DNA of 64,000 nucleotides from Owenia fusiformis (taxonomy: Eukaryota > Annelida > Polychaeta > Sabellida > Oweniidae): positions 18,361,520 to 18,425,519 of the forward strand of contig CAIIXF020000012.1 of NCBI GenBank assembly GCA_903813345.2. The letters are read 5' to 3'. The position numbers were made by a program, and so were the translations under genes. The notes under the pieces were generated by a model, which saw only the letters and a list, made by a program, of their open reading frames with translations, had not been told where the DNA came from and ran no database searches. This document shows, piece after piece, positions 23,757 to 38,700 of this stretch (its first letter is position 1; each line of letters starts with the position of its first letter).

Positions 23757-26700
23757 TCACAGCTTGGTATTTGAATTTGCCATATAATCAACATCCCCAT
23801 TGCTTAAGTTCATAACAGGGTGGTCATTCCCATCGGAAAGAGCACTTTTAACATCAAGTATTAACTCATCACTGTTTGTTTTACTGTCATCATTGCCGTT
23901 TCCAAGTTCATTTTCAAACATTTTGGCAGTGGCTTCACCTGCAATCAACTGTCGTAGAACAAGCTTTTTGTAAATGCCACCTTTCTGAAGTAGGTCACTA
24001 TGGGTTCCTTGTTCAGCTATTTTGCCCTGGTCTATCACAATAACCTGGAATTGCAAGAAATTGAGATTTCTTGAAAAGCTACATACTTGTACAGTAAAAC
24101 CTGTTTGATGGCACAGTCTACTGGCTGAGTCCCATATATGATCTTACCTGAGACGCACTGTGCACAGTAGACAGTCTATGAGCTATTCTGACAACAGTTC
24201 TATTCATCATGGCACGGTCTACTGGCTGAGTCACATATATGATCTTACCTGAGACGCACTGTGCACAGTAGACAGTCTATGAGCTATTATGACAACAGTT
24301 CAATTCATCATGGCACAATCTACTAGATGAGTCACATATATGATCTTACCTGAGACGCACTGCGTACAGTAGACAGTCTATGAGCTATTATGACAACAGT
24401 TCTATTCATCATGGCACGGTCTACTGGCTGAGTCACATATATGATCTTACCTGAGATGCTCTGCGTACAGTAGACAGTTTATGAGCTATTTTGACAACAG
24501 TTCTATTTATCATGGCACGATCTACTAGATGAGTGACACATATGATCTTACCTGAGACGCACTGTATACAGTAGACAGTCTATGAGCTATTATGAAAACA
24601 GTTCTATTCATCATGGCACAATCTACTAGATGAGTCACATATATGATCTTACCTGAGACGCACTGCGTACAGTAGACAGTCTATGAGCTATTATGACAAC
24701 AGTTCTATTCATCATGGCACGGTCTACTGGCTGAGTCACATATATGATCTTACCTGAGATGCTCTGCGTACAGTAGACAGTCTATGAGCTATTATGACAA
24801 CAGTTCTATTCATCATGGCACGGTCTACTGGCTGAGTCCCATATATGATCTTACCTGAGATGCTCTGCGTACAGTAGACACTCTATGAGCTATTATAACA
24901 ACAGTTCTATTCATCATGGCACGGTCTACTGGCTGAGTCCCATATATGATCTTACCTGAGATGCTCTGCGTACAGTAGACAGTCTATGAGCTATTATAAC
25001 AACAGTTCTATTCATTATGGCACGGTCTACTAGATGAGTCACGTATATGATCTTACCTGAGACGCACTGCGAACAGTAGACAGTCTATGAGCTATTATGA
25101 CAACAGTTCTATTCATCATGGCACGGTCTATTGCTTCCTGTACTAAATGTTCACTTTCTGCATCGAGAGCACTTGTTGCCTGTAAAAGATATAAAGCAGC
25201 TGAAAGTAGTCTTCTAAATATACAGTGAAACCTTTTAAGTGTAACTCTTCTAGCAGTGGAACAATTTTCAGAGTCCCAAGTTCATCTGACTTAATGTTAA
25301 ACTAATCTCTATAAGTGGAACTCCGAGTGGAACCTCCAAGTGGAACACTTTTTAGAGGTACCAAAAGTGTTCCACTTAAACATGTTTTACTGTATAGTAC
25401 ATAAAAATAACAGACAATGATCTTGTTTATCTCTTTAATTAAATGCATGCATATTCATTTATTGTGATAATGGCCATTAATAGAAAAATATTTGTCAAAG
25501 CATTTAAAGATGGCAGCACTTGAATTCTACTCTATTTAAGAGTGCTCTATTTAAGTCAACTTACTCTAGTCAATACTCGATTACAATTAGATATACATTT
25601 AATGGTGTCTCCTAAGCCGATGCCGGCTGGTGGGTTTTTAAAAAAAAGTATTTATTATATGATATTGAATGTAGTTTTTAAACCTGTGACACAGTAATAA
25701 AATATTTTAAACTTAAACTATTAAAGTTATAATAACAAGTGATGTGAATTCTGCACCCTATTGGACAACACTGATCTAATTCCTCTTACCTCATCTAATA
25801 ACAAAACAGCTGGGTCCATGATTAAAGACCTTGCTATGGCAACTCTTTGTTTCTGACCCCCTGACAGTCTCACCCCCCTCTCCCCCACCAATGTGTCATA
25901 ACCCTCCTCAAATGTCATGATGAAGTCATGAGCGTTTGATTGTTTAGCAGCTTCAATTACCTGCAAGTAAATACAACAAATAAACAAAAAATAAATAAAT
26001 AAAGCTGAAAACTGAATTCAAACCGTTAAAACGCAGATCATATATAATATATGTGATTATTATTTCCATGCCATGATACTCGTTCTCTCATTGGTCAATT
26101 AGATACCATGCGACTAAAAATATATAGAGATATCCCATGTCTCCCTGTTTAGAAAAACTTGTGAAAGGTGTATTCACCGGCAGTGACATCATTTTTAGTG
26201 AATACCACTATATATTCAATTAAAATGACATCACATCACTTACTTCCCGGGAATTTAGTAAAAAGTATTTTCATCCGATATGATAGATGGTAAAGTTTTA
26301 TCAGGAAGTCCTCCCAAGAAAAAGGTTCACAACTGTATATCAAACACGGGATAAAGATTTTACAAATGTAAAAAAAGACAACTAATCAAAGCACGAAGAC
26401 TTTGGACTTTAACATAGAAGTTCCGAATCTAATTTTTATCCATGGTGTGACTGAGATCATGAATTATAACACAATATTGGCAAACGTTTGGAAATACATT
26501 GAAACTAAGCGTCATACAGAATTCAATATTTGTATCATATTACTTAGAACACTATAGTTGTAATGTTAATATTCAATCATTTCTCCACATTAAAAGTATA
26601 AATCATTTATTATTGTTCTTGAAAAAATTATCATATTCAAATAACTAAGAATTTGAGATACATTCTAGAGTGATAAAATTGCAAGTAACAATTTTAATTT

Positions 26701-29700
26701 TATTTTACTTTTCAAATATAACACCTCAAAAAGATCCATGAAAAGTTGTCAAAATAAAGGAGGTATTGCAGATTTACATACTTTTCCAACAACAAACCTA
26801 TAATGGTATGTCATCAGTTTTCAATAGCAGCTAGGCCAAACTTCTGGATATTAACCTTTATTACATGTAATAATATGATGACAAAAATGTTGACATTTTC
26901 ATTTTTTGAGAATGTATGAACTTCTGGAATTGGAGAAAATATTGTTATTTCAAATGATATTTTAAAATACTGGGCTGATGTGTTTTAACACAATTTCTTA
27001 AATGCTCTCACTTTTTCACATTTCAGCACACCACTTCTTCATATTTTATAAGATTCTTCAAATATATCCAATTCTTCACATTTCCAAAACAAATTTCACA
27101 TATCCATGCCTTTTTCTTCACTCATTTTTAAGTGTTTTTTTTACCCTTTTGCATTTACTTTGATTCAACTTACTTCCTCTAAAGTAGCCTCTTTGCCATA
27201 TGCAATGTTGTCTTTGATAGAGCAAGCAAATAGAACAGGTTCTTGTTGAACCATTGAGATTCGCTTCCTAAACCACACAGGGTCTAAGGTCTTCAAGTCC
27301 ATGCCACCTGGAAAAATACCAGGTACATGTTGAGTATCATTGGACAAGTTGAAATAAGTGGGTACATGCTGATTATTACAGCACATGTTGAGTCACCATG
27401 ACTATCTCAGCACATGTTGAGTCACCATGACTATCTCAGCACATGTTGAGTCACCATGACTATCTCAGCACATGTTGAGTCACCATGACTATCTCAGCAC
27501 ATGTTGACTCACCATATCTCAGCACATATGTTGGGTCACCATGACTACCTCAGCACATGTTGAGTGACCAAGACTATCTAAGCACATGTTGAGGTAACAG
27601 GATACATGTTAAGTATCATATCATATTGTCAATACGAATAAGATAATGGGGCACATGTTGCATATCATTTAAAATGCTGATTCATAACAGAGTACAGCTT
27701 GAATATGTTTGGGATATTTGGGGTTTTCCTTATTTTAGGTTTCATTTATTTGACATTTTGTTAATATTTTCGACACAAGAAACAAGAAAATAATTCTTTG
27801 CCGTGGAATAAGACATTGAAAATAGCACTTCCTTTTAATTAACATATATTTATTACCAAGATATTTTCAAGTCTTTTTAATCCATTTGAAATAATGGTGG
27901 TCAAAATGACTATGACTTTTACTCAAAATGTTTTTTGCTAAATTGTTCATAAGATTTCCTGTGCCACTGATACACCCATCAGCTCAGGACAACAATATTG
28001 TACTTTAAGTGCACTTTAAATCTTACCTAATTGGATGGTTCCACTATTTGGGTCATAGAATCGTTCAATCAGGTTAACAATGGTGGACTTTCCTCCACCA
28101 GAGGGCCCCACTAGAGCAACCATCTTCCCCTTGGATACATTAAATGACACACCCTGAAATTAAAAATGAATGGTTTTTAATATCACAGTGCTTTTCAATT
28201 TATTCATATCACAAAATACATACAATAGTACATAAGGAAATGGGTGACACAAAGATATCCCACAGATGGAGTGAGTGAAATACATGTATGTTACATTATG
28301 CAGTTTTGGGGATCTGCCGTTGCATGTCCTCAACAAAAAGAAATACAATATGTGCCATCAAGTTGACCCAGGAAAGAATTATTGAAGTTGTAATAGGTAT
28401 TTTTCTTTTTCATAAAAATGAGATTATTGATGGATTTAGAATTTGTTAGTTAGAATCTAGTCAAAGAAATATTTTCATTTGTTCATTTTGATTCATTTTC
28501 ATTTTGATCTAGGTTGGGAGTTCATTTGCAACTACAGCAACACCTGTCTCATCTGAACGACACTGAGACCAAGCAAACATGTTTGGATTAGCAGGGGTTC
28601 ACATGTTTGGATTGGGTTCACATTTTGAGGTTTATTAACAATGATAATCTATGGCATATTAAAATGGGACTGAAAAATGTGTTCACATTGAGAGGTGTTC
28701 AGATATACAGGTTTTATACTTTTCATGTATTGCATTATAAAAATGGTTGAGATCTTATTCTGCATATAATGTATAAACAGGAAGGTAACATAATTGCTGT
28801 TCAGTTGGACATAAGATCAGAAAATTCTGGCGAAAGAAAGAAGCTCGCTTACCTTTAACACTTCTGTCTCTGGCCTAGATGGGTAAGTGAATCTGACATC
28901 ATTAAATTGAAGATCTAAAAATAAATAGATTTGGCACTAACTTGAAAGACAATTGTAAAATTTGACAATTACAAAAATTATTCAATGAATGGAGCTTTCA
29001 ACATTTCGGTTCATTAGTGTAAAAAACTACACAGTATTACCTTTGTACCTTTAAAAATATTTCATGTCTTGTCACTGACTTCACTTTATTTTAGAGCGCA
29101 TTTTCTCTATTTCAACATACTGTAAAATAATGCCTTTAGTCGATCCATGCATTAAAGACCATGATACAATTACTCTTTTATTGTGACACCATTTATAATA
29201 TTACAAAATACTTATTATATACAGTAGTCACTCTACCTCCCTGCAGGCAGTCATACACGCTTCCTCCCTCTGTTGGAATATCAGGGAGTCTGTCCAGTAA
29301 TTGGAATATCCTTACCGAGGCCCCAACTGCTTGCATGAAATCCCCATACAAAGCTGACATGAGACCAAACCCTATAGCAACTTGTAGTGTATAAAGCAGG
29401 AATGCTGTAAAATAAGTACTTCTCATTAATAATATGGCACACAACATTAGGCAAAAGGTCCAATAAGTTTAGAAGGAAATGACCAGGCTTTTTAATCTTA
29501 AATAGCATCTTACTGTAAAATGTCAAATTGAAAGAAAAAACCCTTTAATTCTATAAAAGGCAAGCATGAGAATTTGAGGTTGCTAAATTAGTGAAACAAA
29601 TGATTAATTATTAGGTCCTAACTTGCTTTTTGTGACTTATCCATAAGTGCTTCACAAAAGTGTTATGAATGAAAACACCTTCATGTATAATTGATAACAT

Positions 29701-32700
29701 ATACCAAAAAATCTATGAAAATATAAATAAGTAAACCCTAATTTTGAAGTGAGGGCTGGATCAACATGAGACTTACCAGTGAGAATACCGGCAGTAAGTT
29801 CCTTTTCAAAAACTAGTTTTCCACCATACCACAGTACTAGACATATAGCTCCAGAAGACAGGCACCCTATTACACCCTCAAATACACCTACAAACAATAA
29901 ATTCAAAATTTATTCAATTACAGGGGCCTATAGCTTTTAAATTAGCGTGACAAAATTAAAACAAAGAAAGTATATTACTATCTGCTCACCCTATGTTTTT
30001 CATAAAGAGTTTACATCCACAAAGATTTAGCCATAGCTCAACAGGACAAAATTTTTCAATAAAATAACCAAAAACTGTTTTGAGCTAGAACACCCAATTT
30101 AAAATACAAAATATATGCTATTATACCACATGTATTTTCTAACCTGTGGCCAAAGCAAGTTTCTTTCCAACTTGATAGCTTTTATCAACATCCACATCAT
30201 AATGATCTACAACTTTAGTCTCCCCAGCAAACGTCCTAACAGTCCTAAGACTAGAGATTGCCTCCTCTGCAGTTGTACTTGCATCTGCTAAGCGGTCTTG
30301 AAACTGTTGTCGCATTTTCTTTAGAAACTTTCCTATATGTAAATAATTTGTTATTTATGACATAGTTCATTGTCAAAAGAAACAAGATTGAAATTGCAAC
30401 ACTCTTGAAAATGTTAGCATATGCTCTCAGATATGCTGTACTAAAAAAACATGACATAGAAGTACTAAAAACTATGCATATATAGTTTTCTCTAATGATA
30501 AAAATAGGAAAGTTACCATATTGCACGGCACCAAGAGACACCACTGGCACAACAGACAATAGGACACCTGTCAGCTTAGCATTCAAGATAAACATGAAGA
30601 CAAGGGAGCCAATGATCTGCAGAATGTACCTTACTAACATTGACATATTCACCTGAAACACATTAAAACATTTACCATCTATTAATAGACTAATAATAAT
30701 AGAGTGCAAGGGTAACTTTTATTGAACAAGTAAGTTCAAAATGTTCATTAAGTTGACAAAGTCTCATTACTGTAGTAAGTGTATGGCCAATTTAGTGGCC
30801 ATTTAAATATTTAAATAAAGTGCTCTAAATGGGTAATATGATCAACACAATTCCATCATTGTAGCTAGGCATAAGGCAAGTGAGGCAATATTACATAGTT
30901 ATATTTTCAGAGGTTTGTCTAACTAAAAGTGTGGAAATGAAGTCCAAACTTGTCTCATCTTGTAGTTTTTGCCTTGCCTTATTTTTGATCCTAGCAACAT
31001 CCCACGGACCTCTTTTTTACAAACTGATGGGTTACTATACGAAAAAAAATTATAAACCACATTTTGTTTGATCATATGACCATAGGCTAAGATTGATAGA
31101 AATAATCTTTTAATAAAGATGGCGCGGTTGTCTAATCAATCTGTATTTATTTATAACATTGGATTCTGGTGCTGCCATCTTTATATCTGCCCAAAAGCTA
31201 TGCATATGACATACACAAAAATGACACATTTCTGCACCATCCGACACAAAACAGTTTTCAAATGTAACTACCTTTGTAACAAGTGCAGTGCTACAGACAC
31301 AATTACTATTTCTCAGACAAATCAAATTTGTTTATTTATTTATTTCACAAAACACATACAATATACATATACAATGAGTGGGTGACACAAGGGTTTGTGT
31401 ATATTCCCAAGAATGCAACAGGTTTGAGAATTTCTGCTAGTGTTAAATTCCAATTGATCCAAAGGTGATTTATGGTGCACTAGGTGATTCATTTAAATAC
31501 AGAACTCAATAATAGCACATTGAAAAGAAGCGATAAAGAGGGCAATGTTTATTTGATGATTTATTTGATCCATGGTACACCCACTGACTAATACCTATTT
31601 TTTCTCAAAAACATTCTTGCCTACAAGGAGACTAGCACAACACATTTTTTCCCTACACATAACATCTTTTCCCCCAAATCATACAAAAATACAAAAATTG
31701 CAAGATATATACCCAAATATTGACCACATAGCTAATACCATGTATGTTGTCTACACAATAACTGATAACTTAAGAATTGAAATAAACAAGCAGCTCTCCT
31801 TATCATAGGATGGTCCTGTTTATATATAGATGGTGCCTATGATGATTCAACTTCATGGGACATGTGACAGATTGATGATTATAGTTAAGATTCATGACTT
31901 TGTTGTCAAATTAAGATAAGGTTTCCAAAATTCAAGAACCTTCTAAAACATTGAACTTTTCTAAAACATTGAAATCATTATTTAGTCACATTTATAACAT
32001 TAAAAGAAATAAAAGACTTGTTGAATGGGTGTTAGTTTTAGCTTTGAAAGCCTAGTGCGCTGATGAGTACCATAAATTTTTTCCTTCCCTTTTGGCATTT
32101 TGCTGAATTCAATTTCTAATTTGTAAAGGATGTGTATCGATATGGTAAACTTTTTGAACACACGTTTCTCTTTTGAATGGCAACAATATAGTTTGAAAAA
32201 AATACATATACTTTTCTCTATATTGTTTTAGAAAACACATCAGACACTTATTTTGTTTTTGATATCATTGTTCGGAATGAAATGAAACATCTCTCCGAAG
32301 CTCATTGGAACAAAACGACATAAACACAACATATATTGTAATTGTACAAAGGAAAGTTTGGCTGATTTTAAAAAAGTTAATGAAATAAAAGGTTTATCTT
32401 AATTTCAATCTATTTTTGGGGGTTCTGTTTTAATTTTTTGGATAGTTTTTGTAAAATCAACCAAAATTTCCTTTGTTTTACTAGAATATACGCTACAATA
32501 TACGCTTTGCGTCAGATTGTATATGAATACTATATGTAACATGTTAAAAATTGGAATAAACTTAAACTTAAAACTTAAACTTAATATTGAGAGGTCTTGA
32601 CTGTTGACTGCCAAACACCAACTGCCAAACTCCAAACAGTACCATCCACAAAAAAGTTGGGGACCATAACAATGGTGACATAATAAAATAATGTTTCCTT

Positions 32701-35700
32701 GGTGACTTATACATAATTATAATTCACAGGGCTTGTTTTTATACATCATACATGTGCGGTCAAACAACAGTAAACATTAGTTTGTACTATCAACATTTCT
32801 GCCTTGATTTGAGAAACTTTTATTCAGTCCAAAGGTTTGGATGTAAATCATCTAAATTGAACATTCAAACAAGAGCATGGTATTAAGCAAATAGAAACTA
32901 GATAAATAATCTAAGAGACATGAATAAAGCATCCAGTAAGATACCCTTCTCAAGATCTAGACTTGTCTGCACTCTTAAGCTGAGTGATTTGTAAAACATG
33001 CAGTCGCAAAACATTATGATAACCACACATTTTTATACATTTACAGCTTTCATACTCCTAAGAATTGACAAGAACATTTTGTTACTCTCATAAAGCTTAC
33101 CATGTTTATGATATATTAGATCAGCTCAGACAAATGTACATGTACAGAGAGATGAAGGCTTGTACTATATCCCCCGAAATTAATTTGATAATTATAGTTA
33201 GAGGGGAAATTGAGATTCAGAGTATCCCTTATACAACACCGGCTATCTTTACTGATTGTGATATAAAGGTATTACTAATGATAAAGAGAAAGTATTAGTC
33301 ACTAAGAAATCATTTGTTGTTCAAGGCTGACCCGAACACAGTGGATAATAAAGAATTATATCCAAAGACAAAGCTGCAAATATTACCAACTGCTGAGAAA
33401 AGGAGGAGGAAAACACCAGACATGAAGTTACCAACAGTGCTACTGCTGTGCTGTTTCATGTTTGTAGCATCAACAAATGCGTTGGAATATACTATAGTAG
33501 GAGTTCTAAATTTATTTTCTTCACTTCCATCTCCACTTTTCATTGGAGAATCTCTTAAAAATGAAACAATATTGAGGCAAATGACACCAAAATGCCGGCA
33601 AGATGTTGATATTTATAATGGGATCTTAGCAACTGGAACTGCTGGTTTCTTTGTGCCCATTTTAACAAGTAAGATTCATTATTTTATATATATTCCTCTT
33701 AATATGCTCAGTATTTACATGTATGATGAAACATACTAGTACAGTCGAACCTGCTAATAGACTATAAGTGAAACACCTCTGTAAGAGAAACACCTCCCAA
33801 GTGGAACACCTATTTGTGGTCCCAAGGGTGTTCCTTTTACACGCGTTCTACTGTAGTTTGTTCTTGAACAATAAATTCTATTTCAATGAAAAACATTTTG
33901 CTATTTTTTCAGTAATTTAAAATTGTAACTTATTAAACAAAAGTAACATCCTGTCTATATATTAAAGTGCAAGGCATGTGCACAAAAGTAACATACTGTC
34001 TATTTGTTGAAGTACAAGGCATGTGCACAAATGTAACATCCTGTTTACGTTAAGGCATGTGCACAAATTTAACATCCTGTTTACATTTAGGCATGTGCAA
34101 AAATGTAACATCCTGTGTTAACTTTTAGGAATATGCACAAGAGTAACATCCTGTTTACGTTAAGGCATGTGCACAAAATAACATCCTGTTTACATTTAGG
34201 CATATGCACAAATGTAACATCCTGTTAACTTTTAGGAATGTGCACAAGAGTAACATCCTGTTTACATTTAGGCATGTGCACAAATGTAACATCCTGTCTA
34301 CGTTAAGGTATGTGCACAAAGTAACATCCTGTTTACATTTAGGAATGTGCACAAGAGTGACATCCTGTTTACATTCAGGCATGTGCACAAAAGTAACATC
34401 CTATTTACATTTAGGCATGTGCAAAATGTAACATCCTGTTAACTTTTAGGAATGTGTACAAGAGTAACACGTTGAAGTGCATGGCATGTGCCCAACCTTT
34501 AATAACCAAAATTGTTGGTCTCAAAGCCCCAGAGGAACAATATTATTCTGAATTTAAACTAAGTACAGCCAGATCTGTAGTCACTACATGTAAAAGGACA
34601 TGATTTAAAATAATGTTTGGTTATTTTAATGTTCCAAGTGCTCGACTCAGATGGAAAGGCGAAGCCTGGAAGCTTTGGTGGAGCTGTTAACTGGATAGGA
34701 GCATATGATCAGTGTAATGGGATAGAGGTACACAATTTATGATATAATATCATTGTAATGCTACACATGAAATGTTATATGTATTTGAATACTGAGATCC
34801 TTATCATAAATGTAACACTTTTTTCACAAAAATCAAACTTGAAATGTGAAGTTTTTTGATTATATTCCCATTGGCATGATCATACTCTTATATTGTATTT
34901 ATCTGATTCAAAACAGAACATTTTTTGAGGTGACTTAAATGTTAACATTTTCTCAGAGAACTCAATTGTATATTTGGAATTTTCAAACCAAATATTTCAA
35001 GTTTCAAAATGGTGAAATATTGCACTATATATCAGTATGTCAGGCTGATGCCCTGGCATGTCAAATACATTCTGATACTCATAGCATCTTTCTGTTTCAC
35101 CTGAAACATCTCAGGGCGAGAAGAAATGAGATGTCATGGTTTATCATGATGTGTCAAATATGATTCATGGATGGATTCATTCAATTGCCACACCCAAGCA
35201 ACTTTTCAACCTCAACATATTTTGTTTTGAGCCACATGCTTTGCTCAAGGAGGGGTATAATTGATATTCGAACATGACTGTATTCACGCCTTCTATAAAC
35301 TGTAAACAAAGTCAATGCTTCAGCTGGGTTATATTCGAGATCAATAACCCAGTTAATACGTGTAATTTGTGACGTCATAACAGTGGGTCGTAGTAATGGC
35401 GGACCATGATGAATATTCGAAACAATTTGGTGAGTTTTCATGTTCGAATCATAATATAGTCCTCAGAGCAGGGTTACTAGTTTCGAATAACACCCCGCTG
35501 GTCTCGGCACAAAAGCTTTCGAACCCCTCACTCCCTTTGGTCGTTGTGCCGAGACCAGCGGGGTGTTATTCAAAACTAGAAACCCTGCTCTTTGGTCTTT
35601 ATTTCTTAATCAAAAAACATTCTTAACTGAATTTAACTTTATCAAGCTCTGCTGTTTCTTTTGAACTCTACATAGTGCAACATTTATAAGCATTATTTTG

Positions 35701-38700
35701 TTTGTTTTTCTTGCTTTAAGATGTTTGCTTAAATTAATATAGATACTTGGAAACAATCTTTTCTCATAGTATTCCAATGTTTCTCTGACATTCTTTTGTC
35801 AGAATGAAAAATTCCAAATCTCCAAATATTAAGCAGAATTATTAAAATGTTCGATAATACTGAAATTAAATTAGATATGTCGGACATTTTAAAACATAGG
35901 TATGACATGGAATGTTGACAGTAAAAAATGAGATAATTTTTATGCTCAACTTGTTTCATCCATTTAATTACACAAACATATAAATTGTTATTACAGATGG
36001 ATGCAGACATCCCCATAGGACAGGATACAGTCAGGCTCAAGTTCAAGGGACAGTACATGTCAATCAGAATATGGGCGATTGATCCAGGAAGGAACAATGC
36101 ATATGTTAGTATATTAAGGCGGTTTTGCATGTTGAGAATAATTATGTAATTTAAGGATTTTTAATTATACCTGTAGATAATTCATAAAATTGATATTTTT
36201 TCAATCATTTTATGTGAATGATTACATGTTATGGTGGTAGAATAAATTCTTCTCAGTCAAAATAATACAATCAGAATCTTCTCAGTCCAAATATTACAAT
36301 CAGAATGTTGGTTGGACATTTCCCTGGACATTTCTTGAACTCTTAGGTCAATGTGTGGAAAATACCTTAAGATTCAACATTTGTAATTTCTGCAAGAGTA
36401 TACAGACCTTTGAGTGTTTTTACCAAAATCTTGAGTCTACGAAAAAGTGAGAGTATCCTGATTTTCCATTGTTTTATTCAGACACCATTTGACATTGGAG
36501 CATGCGTCCCTGACAGTTGTAGTGAAGATGACATAAGGAGATACATGACATATGGGGAAAAGTCTGTGGTTCCAATAGAGGTTTACAATGGCAAACAATG
36601 GAATAATATATGGGCAGATAGTGGCGCTATAGCTATGATGTAAGTATATGTATAGAAATGGCGCAATAGAATAGAAAATATTCTCTCAATAAATTTTAAT
36701 CAACAGTACATGTTAAACACCATGAAATTATTATTTTTTTGTAGATGTATCATACTGATTTTTGTCCTGATTGCGCTTATTGCAACAGTATTTGATATGG
36801 CATACGTGCAAAGAATGATCGAAGCCTCCAAGACACAGGAAACTATTCACAAATCTATGAGGGTCGCCTCAACTCATGCAAAAATAAATAAAGCTTTCGA
36901 GGCTCCAGAAGAAAAGGCTAACTATTACAGCGATAAAGGTGAGGTGTCAAATGGTGATGCTAAGGGCAGAGACATGGATAAAAAGAACTTAGCTGATCAA
37001 GTTTACACAACATTAGAGATGACTCATATTGGAAGTAATGGTGTTTCAAAACCTGAACCACTTCCCAGTAAACCACCAAAATATGAGCCTAGTAAGTATT
37101 TTCCATTTTTTAGGTGCATGTAGTTTATAACTTATAATGCTGTCATGGCTTTTTATAATAGGATTGATGAGGTACATGTATCAACATCAGTTAAACAAAA
37201 TCATTTCTTATTAAAACTGTTAAGATTATTTTCATTTTTCACCATTTCATCGTATTGGACAGCTTAGACAATATCTATCTGAATGATATGACCACCTACA
37301 TTTATAATATGTTTATTTCAGGTATTGGAACCAGACTTCTTGTATCATTTTCTGTCTACACCAACATGAGTAGACTACTTTCGTTTGATGCCCCACCTGG
37401 CGCCTATCTCTGTCTCAATGCTATTAGGTTTTTAAGCATGTGTTGGATCATACTTGGGCACACCTTTCAACTTGGCATCACCATTACACCAGTTACAAAC
37501 CCTACTTGTAAGTATGCAGTAGGCCTCCTATTTACAATGTACAACAACAGCCTTATGATCATTAATATCCTAGGCTGCAGTCTCATGGTCTGTCTAAGTT
37601 TACAATTAGCCTAATTATCATTAATATCACAGGCTACAATCTTGTGGTCTGTCTAGTTAACAACAGGCTGTCATCTTCGAAAATAAAGAGTATACTCATG
37701 ATTTGTCAAAGCTCTTATCCAACAAGACGCAGGGGTTTGATTTCAATATGATCGAAACTTAACATTCCAAGAAAACCATTGTCTACTTTTTGACAAACAA
37801 TGACTTGTGATGGTTCCAAAATAGCCCCCGGGGAAATATTTGAATATAAGCTTACATGTACGATACAGTTCCAATATTCTCAGTCTCACATAAGATGATC
37901 TCTGTGTACCTTTCAGTGAATCCTACAGATTGGTTTGCAAACAAGTATACCTCACTTTTTGAGTATAAAGCTCTGACACATATGCAACTGGCTGTAGATA
38001 GTTTTTTCTTACTGAGGTAGGTTCATTTCTCAAATTCAGGCAATTACCATCTTAATGATACAACTGTCAAAAGGTAACACACTTAACCTGTATACACAGC
38101 CATTCTTCAACAGTACCGTACGGTACCGTTTTGGTTATAGTACTGCATGTTATCATGAAATATGGTACCATATAATACTGTAGACTAGAACAGTACCATA
38201 CAGTACCATGAACAGTGTACAGCACCATACTCAAATGGTAGCATACGTTAACAAACTTACCGTACTCTTAATGTACCGTACAGTACAGTGATTTTAGAGT
38301 GCAGATCGGGGGTGTATCCAAACACATAAATCCTCTATAATCTAATTTCAGTGGATGCCTGATCGCAATATCATTTTTGAAAGCAATGGCCAGGCAAGGA
38401 GGAACTGTTACCTGCAGACAAATGGCACTTTACTACTTCCATAGATATTGGAGGTAAGCTTTAGTAAATTTAGATGTGCATACCAAACAACCTCTTATGC
38501 TACAACTGGATATTCCTTCTTTATAGGAGCATGCCAAGGGAATTCATACTTCTAATCCAAGCCAGGGGACTTTAAGAATAAAAACAGAAGAGTAAAACCA
38601 GGAGATTTGAAAACAATAAGAACAAGTCACTAATACGCAAAATGTCACCACCTGCCATTTGTTACAGACATTGAACACTGACCATCGAACGCCAAACACT

